From the NCBI RefSeq assembly GCF_027744825.2, contig NC_071350.1:3782001-3846000 (forward strand): a stretch of DNA of 64,000 nt, written 5' to 3'. The notes beneath the pieces are model-generated. The model was given only the letters and a program-made list of their open reading frames with translations, searched no databases and was not told the origin of the DNA. The position numbers and the translations under genes were made by a program. Shown piece after piece: positions 13,301 to 29,015 of this stretch (position 1 is its first letter; each line of letters starts with the position of its first letter). The DNA comes from Synchiropus splendidus. Its lineage: Eukaryota > Chordata > Actinopteri > Syngnathiformes > Callionymidae.

Positions 13301-16300
13301 GTGCTTCTGTTTGACATGACTGTTTGACGTGAAACATCTCGTTCCTTTAATATCACGTTCTGATAGCTTTCAGAAAAATGTCTCATGTTTACATTGCTGC
13401 ACTGGAAGAGTTGGTTTCCAAAATATGATTAAAAAATGAAACTTAATAAAAGCTTAGCATTCTGTTCCATGAAAATCAGCACAATATCAAATTTCAAATC
13501 AAACAAATCCAAAGGAGCCTGTTGACACATGACTCATATTCATTAAAGAAACCAAGACATTCCTATATAAAATGTGCCTTCAATAATTTACTGAATGTAT
13601 TTTTTGGTTTAATAAAAAAATAAATAAGAAATTTGATTACTTGAGAATTTTCACTAAGGTAAAAGACTGTTGAAGGCTGGGGCAGTTTGACACACAATAT
13701 AGAGGCAGCCACTCCCCCTGAGACGTCCAATCAGCTTAACTGACAGTGACCCATTAACACACAAACCTTAGCATGTCACGCGACTACATGCTGCTTCAGC
13801 TACTGTTGATACAGCAATCTTGCAGCCTCTCTCATTTGGGGAGTGAACAAAGAGGGGAGGGGGCTGTGATTTGAGCAGTGGGGCAAGATGAAGGCCACTA
13901 CAGTCACAGAATGCATCAGAGAAACTGACCTGCAACTGAGCTGCAGGCAGGTTGACATCAGCTACCATCTCAGTACACGGGTGTTCCACCTGCAGACGAG
14001 GGTTGAGCTCCAGGAAGTAGAAGCTGCCTTCTTGGCTGTACAAGTACTCTACTGTACCGGCGCTGACGTAGCCCACCATCTTCGCCAGCTTCACTGCACA
14101 CTGAGACGACACAAAGGTTCTGTCAGTTCAAATGATCACGCTTGGTTAGTGAGCGTAGGCAGTTGCTCCATGTACCCGCTCCATGTCCTCAAACACATCA
14201 GACGTTGCAATGGTAGCAGGAGCTTCTTCGATAATTTTCTGGTGCCGCCGCTGCACAGAGCAGTCTCTCCCAAACAGAGATATAGCATTCCCATATTGAT
14301 CAGCCAAAATCTGGACCTCCAAGTGTCGAGCATGTTTGGCTAGCTGCATCACGAAAATGGGGGACCCAGGGACTTCTGCTTGAACCTTGGTCACAGCAAA
14401 ACCAAAAGAAGGATTAAGAACCTAATAAATCATGAGGAGTTGGCAAACCCATGATAAATGTACCTGTCTGTAAAGGTTTGGGAAGTCATCAGCGGAGTTG
14501 ACCTTGCGGATTCCTTTCCCTCCACCTCCTTCCGACGCCTTTACCATGACAGGGTAGCCGACCTTCTCTGAAGCCTGGCAAAGAAACGTGACGTTAGATT
14601 CTCTAGAAACTTTCAGCTTGTTGTGATGCATAATGACAGTGAGATAGTAAACTCTTACTTTCAGGCCATCCTCGACACCTTGAATGCAGCCTAACTCGTA
14701 GACATCAGATGGAACGTTGATGATCTTTTTCTTTTGGTCGCTCTCCGTCCATTCTACTGTCAGGCCTGAGAAGAAAAGCAACAAATAATATGGTAGTTAT
14801 CAGAGTGGAGAAACTATTATATTTAAGTGGAACAGATGTGAAATTATACATTTCAATTATATGTTTTTAAAACATATTTTGTCCTGAGTTGATATCAATA
14901 ATATCTGGCCAAAATGCTAAGAAACAAGGTGATCCTCTTATAACTGACCAAATGTTTTGTAACTGCTGGAGGAAATTTGAGTATCCCTGAAGAAACCCAC
15001 ACAAGAGAGAAACTCCACAGGGAAGGGAGCAAGTTTGCCATTAAACACACAAAACTACGAATATTAATTATGTAAACTACAGAAATGCCACAAGCATGGA
15101 TAGCGTTCATATTCATCATGTAAAAGAAGCAATCTCTAGTGTCACTATATAACCATGCTGTGTGTGAAAGACCATTTGTGGTTGTGCGCAGTCAGGCATT
15201 CAGACCATGGGGAGGCTGTATTGACTACAATACACCAAAGATGCCACACCAGTCACAAAGTGGTCATGCGAAGATATCAAAGTTCCAAAACGTTTAACCA
15301 AGTGGAACAGGAAGGGAGAACTACTCTCTCGTTTTAACACAACATACGTTGATTGACAAAGCTGGGCTTACCATGAATTTGTCGAAGGTGTACCCAAAAA
15401 TGAAAGCATCATTGAAAGAAATAGGAAAATTACAGCATAATTGTGATGTATAATGTGGGAAGTTGCTACTTTGATACGAGAGCCAGTTTTGTTGTTTTTA
15501 TGGGGGATAATATTCCACGTGGAGCAGTTAAAAGACCGTTTTCACGATGCTTCACTGTGAAGCCGTTTTTTGGGGGGCTGAAGACGGAACGTCACTATTT
15601 AACAAGGGTGATTGAAAACAAATTAAAAGGCAGATTATACCAAAAATGCAGTGTTGTAATGAACAATAGCCCATTCCTAATGACCAAGTGGAATGGGTGG
15701 CATTATATGAGCTAGCATACCACCTAGTCTTATAAGTCATCTCTATAATGTAAGGCATTTCTAATACCTGTTCCACTCCAAGGTAGAGTAGGTATTCCAG
15801 CTGTCTGAGCAACTATGGAAGATGCGATTTTATCTCCCAGAGCCCACATGGCCTGACTAGGGGGACCTGTTGGAGGAGGAAATGAAAGGTTACATAACTT
15901 CAACACAAATTAACAGACGCTAAAAAAAATATTTCGAAATCAGATATTAAGCAACTCAACACACCCATGAAAGCGATGCCGTTCTTGTGAAGCAGCTCTG
16001 GAAGTTTGGGGTTTTCTGAGGCGTGACCCCAACCTGCCCACACAGCCTGAGAGAGAAGCGATTGGTCAGTACACACTTTTAACAGTGAATTTAAGCGTGC
16101 ACTGGGGTTGTTAGACAGAATGTGACTTCATGATGAGAAGAGCTCTTCATTCACTCTCATGCCTGCTGCTGCATGGTAAAGAGCATCACATGCTTCAAAC
16201 ATGTAGACACTCAAGACACAATTTAGTATTGTAGCTTATCATGTGAGGGTATAAATATACAGACAACGAATAATACATCATAGATAAACCATTGAAAATA

Positions 16301-19300
16301 AACAGGCAACATGTGATGCACCTGAACAGGGATGCGCTTGGCGATGTCCAAAATGAGTTCCACATTGGCATAGTTGTTGTTGTTGGTCCCTCCTGGTACT
16401 GGCACATAATGATCCGCCATTTTGATGTACTCTATAGTTGAAGAAAAGACAATAAACATGTAGCTTTAACTACTGGAAAAGTCTTTCATAGCAAACACAC
16501 GATTATACTGTACAGACTAGGAGAGGCAGGATCGAAAGTTCATGATGCAGCGCAGTTACTTACTAAAAGCAGGATATGAATGACTCAATACAGTAATAAA
16601 TCACTGACTACATGTTCTGAAAAAGCAGCATCGACAGTTACAGCAAGTCTTACAAAACCTTTCCTGAAGTTATCATGGTATGTTATGTTTTTGTCAAGAC
16701 CGGTTTCTCCACAATTTTAGAATACGTGGGATGTCAGCAGACACAAACATTTCCATCCATTTTCTGTCAGTAACCATGACCTCAGACTCAGCGGTACCAA
16801 TCCAATCGCATATATTCATACAGAAAAAAATTTGATTTAAAGCTACAGCTTGCAGACTATAAGCTCCCCTTGAGCCAAATTGAATACCCCTAATATGGCA
16901 AGTCAGCAATACAGTTCAGCAATACATAAATAAAAGCATGGATAATGCAAAAGGCTAAAAAATATATTTTAATTTCATCCACTGCCTTGACAGTTTCACT
17001 ACACAACAGGCATACAAATGCACATCTTAACTTCTTATTTTGTAATAGCGCATAACAAAGAATAATGCTTGCCATTTCTGTCCCTTATCTGCAATTTCTT
17101 TTCTACTCGAAAGGATGATTCCTTGGTATTTAAAGAGCTATCTATTGGCTGGATTCTGATGATACGATACATATCCCAGAAAGGGAGTGACAATTATGAT
17201 ATTTATTGTAATATCGTATTCACAACAACATACAGTAGTTGTTTTGAGGGTAAAAAAAACGTGAGCGGCATCTACTCATTCTACGCTAGCCATTCGTAGT
17301 AATGCTAAATGGGTGCAGTAAGGTTTATTGAGTGCCGTAAGTAAATGGCATTTTACAAATGGCATGACTCTTGTTTGTGCTACACTTGGAATGCTGCAGG
17401 TGACAATCTTATCTCCGCAGGTTGAACCATCATATTGGTTAACTGACACTAATGTTCAGACCTGTGCGTGAACACTCAAAAGATCTTGGGATCTACTGCA
17501 AGGTGCTGAAGGGTAAAGTCAAAATGCTCTCAGAGGAGTAGTGGTCGGAAGCTTAAATGAACTCAAAACAACTGCATATCCAGTATTTATTTGAGAAACA
17601 TTGAAATAGTGCTTTCCAACTTCAATGTATCTGCTAGATCTACCTCTGGACAAATTAAGTGGAACTGGATCACTTCGCACACTAGTATGCTGCACACAAT
17701 TGATGTCTAAGAACCCAATTTCAAACCTCACCTGCATTGGCCTTCAGGTCCTCTGGGGTCACCATGACAACAAACCGAATCGCCCTTTCGTTCCGAAACA
17801 TCTCATAGGCCCACCGACGGATGGAGCGCATGCATTTGACAGCAGCAATCCCATTGTTAGCAATTAGCACCTGAGGAACAGACATTTATTTTAGTCAAAA
17901 AATATCACTGTAGTTAGCAACCACTTTCGATTAGATTTCAATTCTAGTGATTAAACGATGAAGTGATTCTTAAAAAATGTAAGTCATGGTTAAGGTTTGT
18001 ACAACACCTTCTCTATGACTTTGTTGCCACCAAAGCGAGTGACAAACTCAGCAGGAGAAGCAACAGTGAAGTCCCTCTGCAGATCGATGCGCCTGCGATC
18101 TCGCCCCTGTCCTTGTTTCACCAAGTGCAGCCCAGACATGCTCGGCCTGAAATGAAAGAAAAAAGACATGTAAACTCGTGAAATGAGTAGTGCAGCTTCC
18201 ACACATGGAGCTTTAAGTAAGCACGCCTCATGACACTGATTAAAAATTAGAGATGCAGGAACCTAGCCGCCTCATTTAAACAACACTCATGACCATTGTT
18301 GAAGTTTCAGCGTCAGCCAAAACATTCCTCTGTATTGATAAGCAAACTCTTAGCAGCAGTGGTTTTCACTGATACGCCTTATCTCACATGCACACACGAT
18401 AAGTGAAGTTTTTTCTGACGTTTGTAGCATAATCCTGCCTGTTGATCCTTCCACAGAAAGCTATTCACAGGTGGCTTTACACAGTCGCCATGAAAACAGT
18501 GTGGCCCAGTACGATTTGATAAGACCACCCGAGCAGTACACACGACCCTCTACATGCTGAATTCGAGCTCCACCCAGAGGTTTGCATAGGCTGGTGAGGG
18601 GGGTGCTCAAGGGGGAGCGCTATGGAAATCAGTTCACAGGTGTGGCAGTTTCAGTTCCTTTGGCTGGCTGGTTTCTGTGACCTGATATTAAAATATGGCA
18701 TCAACACAGGCGGGAAGATGTTCAAAGGCAGAGGGAGGAGGGGGTGGCAACCTCACCCCACCTTTCTCATTTTAGACGGGCGGGCATGAGTGAAACTTGC
18801 CAAAACACATGACAAAGGAGAGAAATAGTTGTTGTCATGAATGTTAGGCGACAAAAGCTGACTGAGCCAAATAAAGTTCAGTATCAGTTACATGAAACTC
18901 AGTTAGTGAACACACACATACTGCATTGACAACTGTTTCGCAGACTGAATGTCTTCTTTCAGGAACACATTGAGAATTTCTACTTCTGCAGGACAAACAT
19001 TCTTAGCCGTCAGAGTGGTATTTCCATCCACAGAGAGCTGGCAAACACATGCCTCTTAAAATGTGTGGGCTGGATTTACATAACATGGATCGATCTTTAT
19101 TCTTCCTGATCAATGGGCCTCTTTGCAAGTGCTCACGGTATTTCACATAAATGTTGAATCCTTATCCTATTGAATACAAAAGTATTATGATAGAATAATT
19201 CTAGAATCCCAATCTGCAAGTATCATGTTTTGTTTTTATACTTTTGCCAGCATCTACAGTATCCTATATTACCATTTATCTAAAGTGTATTATTCTACGT

Positions 19301-19555
19301 ATTTAATAGTCAGTTGGTTTCTAACCTTAAATGGTGCATAGACCCGTCAACGTGGTCAAAGCCCATCTCAAAGGTGCTGTCGGAGCTTGTGGAGGACGGT
19401 GACGAAGACCGTGCATCCTTCTCTTCCAGCTGCACCTCCGGCTTCGCTTGGATTTCATCTTCCGAGTTCTCCTCCGAAACAGATCCCACAATGAAGTGAG
19501 ACTGCAGCCCGGAAACAGAGGGGTGCTTCTTCGCGGCGCCACTCTGCTGTGCCAT
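819..19555 (-). CDS. acaca: Acetyl-CoA carboxylase 1 (ACC-alpha), 5' two-thirds of the gene
   Basis: Cytosolic ACC1 carboxylates acetyl-CoA to malonyl-CoA, the committed step of fatty-acid synthesis. 36 coding exons were read (high to low): 19326-19555, 18008-18146, 17732-17870, 16322-16431, 15965-16046, 15768-15866, 14659-14765, 14464-14574, 14176-14385, 13930-14100, 13110-13271, 11949-12112, 11725-11875, 11558-11661, 11200-11427, 10982-11132, 10772-10906, 10456-10602, 10192-10380, 9635-9735, 9453-9541, 8456-8580, 8263-8376, 7455-7568, 7270-7359, 7087-7205, 5185-5208, 4209-4352, 4021-4123, 3504-3611, 3357-3413, 3072-3116, 2023-2064, 1324-1539, 1093-1248, 819-1022. They total 4,680 nt (1,560 codons) with every junction in phase and no stop. 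Vertebrate ACC1 has about 2,350 residues, so the carboxyltransferase part lies outside. The short N-terminus without a hydrophobic leader favours ACC1 over the mitochondrial-associated ACC2. Exon ends are inferred from GT/AG and could shift by a few bases. Confidence 0.96.
4353..8262 (-). other. acaca introns of the central region
   Basis: Long introns here are 4353-5184, 5209-7086 (1.9 kb, around the microexon) and 7569-8262. Further introns above 300 bp lie on either side at 1540-2022, 2065-3071, 3612-4020, 8581-9452 and 9736-10191. They are AT-rich. I recognise no gene or clear mobile element in them. The 8,870-9,260 stretch of intron 8581-9452 has a GC-richer, LINE-like look that I could not classify. 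Confidence 0.6.
5185..5208 (-). CDS. acaca: acaca 24-bp microexon
   Basis: The minus strand reads a pyrimidine-poor acceptor ending TTGCAG, then 24 bases and the donor GTATTG. Between exons ending AAC-AG and starting G-ATG it inserts G-N-I-P-T-L-N-R in frame, ending next to the R-M-S-F-S-S serine cluster. Mammalian ACC1 has an alternative 24-nt exon encoding the same eight-residue type of insert, reported to modulate phosphorylation of the nearby serine. Because it is a multiple of three it can be skipped without a frameshift. It sits alone, 1.9 kb from the exon before and 0.8 kb from the exon after. Confidence 0.85.
7087..10602 (-). CDS. acaca: acaca exons 18-26: BCCP-to-central linker
   Basis: Nine in-phase exons follow the biotin carrier domain. 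They carry conserved ACC1 blocks such as [54 protein letters not shown] and [18 protein letters not shown]. Exon 18 is read with donor CAGG/GTGAGA so that S-A-R joins L-R-E-W-V-E-R. The exons at 9453-9541, 8456-8580 and 8263-8376 were placed by phase and conserved residues. No stop or frameshift is seen. Confidence 0.92.
10772..11427 (-). CDS. acaca: acaca exons 15-17: biotin carboxyl carrier domain
   Basis: Three exons encode the lead-in ([13 protein letters not shown]) and the biotinyl domain: [21 protein letters not shown], an acidic turn, then E-V-M-K-M-V-M-T-L. The biotin-accepting lysine is residue 789 in my reading, codon at 10898-10900, one base triplet into the MKM motif at the start of exon 17. 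The biotin arm carries CO2 between the BC and CT active sites. All residues expected around the attachment site are present. Confidence 0.95.
11558..18146 (-). CDS. acaca: acaca exons 2-14: biotin carboxylase domain
   Basis: These 13 exons encode the ATP-grasp biotin carboxylase that carboxylates biotin using ATP and bicarbonate. Features in order: [15 protein letters not shown] and [18 protein letters not shown] at the N-terminal lobe; the glycine loop [11 protein letters not shown] (about residues 317-327) for [23 protein letters not shown] and [19 protein letters not shown]; then [18 protein letters not shown] with the catalytic arginine and HP-E residues; and [20 protein letters not shown] near the domain end. 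All key motifs look intact, so the enzyme should be active. The exon at 14176-14385 uses an AAG acceptor, which is allowed but weaker than CAG. Confidence 0.95.
12140..12770 (-). mobile_element. Retroelement fragment, possibly DIRS/tyrosine-recombinase type, in acaca intron
   Basis: The minus strand has a TATA-like CCTATTTAAACCC near 12,590-12,600, followed by an open stretch with two Cys pairs (FFCLGLDH and CPACLALP) of the kind found in ORF1 of some fish DIRS-like retroelements. The right end at about 12,710-12,745 holds a short inverted structure (actccagtt...aactggagt). Base composition is GC-richer than the flanking intron. No recombinase or reverse transcriptase was seen, so the fragment is incomplete. 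The class is from memory of similar fish repeats and is uncertain. Confidence 0.4.
13272..19325 (-). other. acaca introns of the 5' half
   Basis: The longer introns are 13272-13929, 14766-15767, 16432-17731 and 18147-19325. They show no recognisable exon beyond those listed and no element with clear ends. The last one is rich in short G-runs (around 18,590-18,780) but shows no open frame of interest. Confidence 0.6.
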
Positions 19556-19575
19556 GTCAGGCCGACGCGAACAGG
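19326..19575 (-). CDS. acaca: acaca first coding exon with start codon and AMPK-site lead-in
   Basis: The ATG is at 19553-19555, within an exon whose acceptor TTTTTGCAG ends at 19576, so the 20 bases before the ATG are 5' UTR and at least one noncoding exon lies upstream. The protein starts M-A-Q-Q-S-G and soon shows the conserved [16 protein letters not shown]. The exon ends in phase 2 within an arginine codon. Joined to the next exon it gives [10 protein letters not shown], the AMPK target motif (Ser81 here, Ser79/80 in mammals). An in-frame open stretch upstream of the acceptor is intron and is not used. Confidence 0.92.
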
Positions 19576-20485
19576 CTGCAAAAACTGTTGAGAAACACAA
19601 AGCTGAGCAACCATTCGTAATGAACCTGAGTCCAAACGTCAGGGTGCAGTGTGCCATTAGACATCCTAGTCCGATTGCAACAGTTGTTTGCATCAAATTG
19701 AATGATGATAATGTTGATTGTGCAACAGCAGGGGGGAAAAAAAAAGCACAGGTCGGCTAGAGCCAAAGGTGTGAGTAAGTCCGAGATTTGGGATTGATTT
19801 TAAACAAATAGGCCACATTGTGTTTGCAGTTATGATTCATTTTTGTTCATCATTACATTCTGAAATACTGTATATGGAGTCAAACATGTTGCTATTCAAA
19901 TGAAAGTTAAATGCATGGACTGCTTTAAATTTAACTCAAAGTCAAAGGTGAACAAATGTTCTGAAACATAAAGAAGAAGGGCCAGATTGAAGAAGACAGT
20001 TGGCTCCTTCACTAGACATGTAACTTAAGTAACTGCTTTGGTTTCAATGGTGCAGGTTGAGCAGGTTTGAACGAACTACTGGACCTTTTTCATGGATGCC
20101 GTGATTTGAAATTCAACATGTGTGCTACTGCTCTGGCATACTTTACCTATTCTTTATTTAATCAGGCTTAAACTTCAAGTAAATATAAGACTGTTTAAAA
20201 CAAGCAAGTCAGATGTGATGGAAGAGAAGAACAAAATTAGATGACAGAACCATAGATATAGATGCTGAAGGTATTTATGGTTGAAATCCCAAACCACCGT
20301 GGACATCTAATGGTGGGTGAGACATGGATCATTTAAAAATAAAACTAAAATATAAAAGCATTTATGCTCGATTTAACTTTAGTCAGAACTAAGAAAATAT
20401 ACATATACATAGAGAAGCATTTAGGGAGTTTACACGGTCACTAACGACCTGTAGTGCTGGTGCATGAGCTAAGGGCACACCTTAC

Positions 20486-20960
20486 CGAGATGCTTGTGGG
20501 ACCAGAAAAACAAGCCGAGGGCTGCTCGAACACAAACTAAAAACGAGAGCCACGAAGCCATGAACCGTCAAACCTCGAACAGTTATCATTAAACACACAC
20601 AGGGCGAAGACATTTGAAAGGCTATCCATCCACGGAGCTCGCCGGGAAACATTGCTTCAATAGTGAACACCGGCGCTACTAGCATAAGCATAAGTGTTCA
20701 GTACAGTAACACTACAGTGACAGGCTAATGCTCGTCCACTGACTGGGCACTGTAATCTCTGATGAATGAAGGAGCGTCACGCACTTACCGGTGGTAATAA
20801 ACCGACACGTAATCCTGGAAGATTAGAAGAAAAACGAAGTGATAAAGTCAGTGTGTCAGCAAGACATCCATCGTGTGAGAAATCACATCACGGCGAGGTC
20901 ATAACGCTCCTGTAAACGCTTTAACAGCAGACAGTGGGGTGATGTGACGATGCGCAGGCA
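20486..20960 (-). promoter_or_regulatory. acaca: Candidate acaca 5' noncoding exons and promoter region
   Basis: Two strong minus-strand donors lie upstream of the first coding exon. TCTCG/GTAAGG is at about 20,485 and CACCG/GTAAGTGC at about 20,788. Either could end a noncoding first exon spliced to 19575. The surrounding 20,450-21,050 is the most CpG-bearing part of the interval, as expected for a promoter. Mammalian ACACA uses several alternative promoters. The transcription starts cannot be placed from sequence alone. Confidence 0.4.
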
Positions 20961-22367
20961 GGTTACTGTTGGACGTTAACCTCTGAACTCTACAATAGAA
21001 ATACAGCGCGTAGAGCACGCATCTAATTCAACGGCAGTGATGTGACGCAGCAAGAGGAGAAAAGATTGACAAAAAACATGCACGACAGTAGACTAGACAC
21101 GTTAAGTTTAACTGCTTCTCTTCCAGCTTTCAATGTCCTCAGGTATCCGAAACTATTAACGCGCGGCAAGCGGAGGTGCATCTATGTAAACTACTTCTAT
21201 AAGGGGCTCAATCTTCGACAGCCAATCACACAGCAGACTCGATATAGGCCGGCTCTGCACGTCATGGAAGAGGCGTGTCCGGAAGCAGAAACAACACCCG
21301 GTGTGCATGCGCGGCATGTGTAGTCTGTAATGTTCAGTAAAGTGATGCTGCCCCTTATCAACATTGCTATCGTTCTGATTTAATGAAGAGAAGCTGAAGT
21401 GCATTGTATATAATAAATATTTAAATAAATAGATACATAAAATAAATGTATTATTGCAATTACTATATAATTTTTTAACATTATCTGTTTTATCGCGGGG
21501 CAAATGGAAATAGATGGTTGAAATAGATGGTTGTAAATGCACGAGACTCCTAAATTAGATGATGTAAATCATGGACACTATTACGAAATATCAAGTCTCG
21601 TCATTAAGTTTTCCATCGAGGAAGTCTATCCTCCGGTTGCAATGGCTGATTGTGGGGCTCATAGCAACAGAAGAGATTTGTCTCCGCCTGCTGGCGCAAA
21701 CAAACATCAGCATGATGCTTCCAATATTTCATTTTTCCACGTCAAAGTAGTGATGACACAACTTGAATAGAATAAACTAATGAAAAATCACCATATTCCC
21801 TTACATTTACTTTAATTATTTATTTAATAATTTATTTTCATGTATCTATCCTGGCAAATTTTCATCCATCAACGCAAACTCAGACTTTGTTTTGGTGCTG
21901 AAATCACATTGTATCATGCAGTGCACTGAAAAATGTTAATTCATGATGAATCTGTGTTATTTGCACCAGTTATGTAATTAACTAAATGAAGACGTTAAGG
22001 TTCCAGCCCGATCCCAATTATTTTCATAATAATTATAATTAATAATTTGGTAATACATATTTCATACAACTGAGTTCTCAACTAAGTGTCTTCCCCTGGA
22101 GCTTAAAACACTTCATGGAGTTATTTTATTTCAAGTTAGATTCATTAATTCACAACTGGCTCAATGGAACCAAGCCCACCCTCATGCTTGAGTGGTGGCG
22201 ACCATTGTGGAAAGGGGGCTAACATCGCGGAAGCTGGAGTCTGAAGCACATTCGCCAAACACCTTCATGATAATATAAAACGTATTACAAGCAGAGTTCT
22301 TTTGTGAGGCGTAAGAGAGTCGCTGTTTACAAGTCCAAGTTTCTGTAAAACAGGTATACAGTCGGAA
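20961..22367. other. acaca/T-box intergenic region and T-box 3' UTR
   Basis: This interval joins the 5' end of acaca to the 3' end of the T-box gene; both are on the minus strand. Minus-strand AATAAA-type signals (plus TTTATT) occur near 21,820-21,840 and 22,125 and could end the T-box transcript. No further gene is seen. Confidence 0.5.
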
Positions 22368-27955
<5,588 letters not shown>

Positions 27956-28399
27956 GGACGCCACCAAGGAAACTCACATCCGCGCGTCTAACTTGATTTC
28001 CCTAAAACTCCAACAGGTGAGCCATATCAGAGCTTCTCTCTCTCTCTCTGTCGGGCGCAAAAACGAGGATCTGAAGTAAGTGACTGTCGTAAAATGCAAC
28101 ATGAACGAAGACGTAGACCTTCAGACATGCGCGTCCCTCAAGTTCTCAGGTTCCAGCCGACACTGAAGACGCTTCCATTGGACGCACTGGCCATATGCGA
28201 CGCAAAAGGGGGCGGGGTTTCAGAGTCAGATCAGAATTTGGTTATTAATGCACATTGAAATGTTCAATCGCAAAATGATTCGAACACTTAGCAATGTGCT
28301 TTTTAAATTGATTTAACGGGAAAAGTGAATACTGAAAACGTATTTTATATTTCTTCCTTGTCTTTCGACGTGTCACGTCAGGGGTCAGTCTCCTCATAT
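27956..28399 (-). promoter_or_regulatory. T-box 5' flank
   Basis: This is the sequence upstream of the T-box ATG. It contains a CpG-bearing stretch (27,960-28,220), a CT run at 28,037-28,052 and a GC box-like GGGGGCGGGG at about 28,208-28,217. No TATA box was recognised and no start site can be fixed. Confidence 0.35.
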
Positions 28400-28403
28400 A
28401 CAT

Positions 28404-28919
28404 ACACACTGCCTGGCCAAAAAAATGTTGCATCCTGGATTGGATCTGGGGTTGCTGCAGTTAGTCAGTTCTAGGTTCATCAACATTATGTGCTCAAAGA
28501 ATGAGGTCAGCAGACTACCTGAATGACCAGGTCATTCCATCAATGGATTTTTTTCTTCCCTGATGGCACGGGCATATTCCAAGATGACAATGCCAGGATG
28601 CATCGGGCTCAAATTGTGACTGGTTCAGGGAGCATGAGACATCATTTTCACACATGGATTGGCCACCACAGAGTCCAGACGTCAATCCCATTGAGAATCT
28701 TTGGGATGTGCTGGAGAAGGCTTTGTGCAGCGATCAGACTCTACCATCATCGATGCAAGGTCTTGGTGAAAAATGAATGCAACACTGGATGGAAATCAAT
28801 CTCGTGACATTGCAGAAGCTTATCGAAATATTGCTACAGCGAATGCGTGCTGTAATCAAAGCTAAAGGCGCTCCAACAAAATATTAGAGTGTATGACCCT
28901 TTTTTTGGTATATATTTGG

Positions 28920-28922
<3 letters not shown>
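28404..28922 (+). mobile_element. Degenerate Tc1/mariner element
   Basis: The left end CACTGCCTGGCCAAAAAAA is a Tc1-like terminal repeat, and the right side has a CTTTTTTTGG counterpart. The interior holds the 3' part of a Tc1 transposase: [13 protein letters not shown], then (after frameshifts) HMDWPP-like, [22 protein letters not shown] text. That is the second and third parts of the DDE domain. The 5' half of the gene is missing and frames are broken, so it is inactive. Confidence 0.8.

Positions 28923-29013
<91 letters not shown>
28923..29013. repeat. (TA)n(GA)n microsatellite
   Basis: About 50 bp of TA dinucleotides pass directly into about 40 bp of GA dinucleotides. It abuts the right end of the Tc1 remnant, which inserts at TA. 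The open frame across it (alternating Y-I and R-E) is a repeat artefact. Confidence 0.97.

Positions 29014-29015
<2 letters not shown>

Noticed and set aside
19556..19696. N-terminal extension of the first acaca coding exon, hydrophobic and reminiscent of the ACC2 leader
   Set aside because: The frame runs through the acceptor TTTTTGCAG and has no supported ATG context; vertebrate ACC1 starts at the equivalent of the ATG at 19555.
27956..27967. Start of the T-box gene four codons earlier
   Set aside because: The codon there is TTG, not ATG. The ATG at 27953-27955 gives the MAYHP start typical of Tbx2/3.
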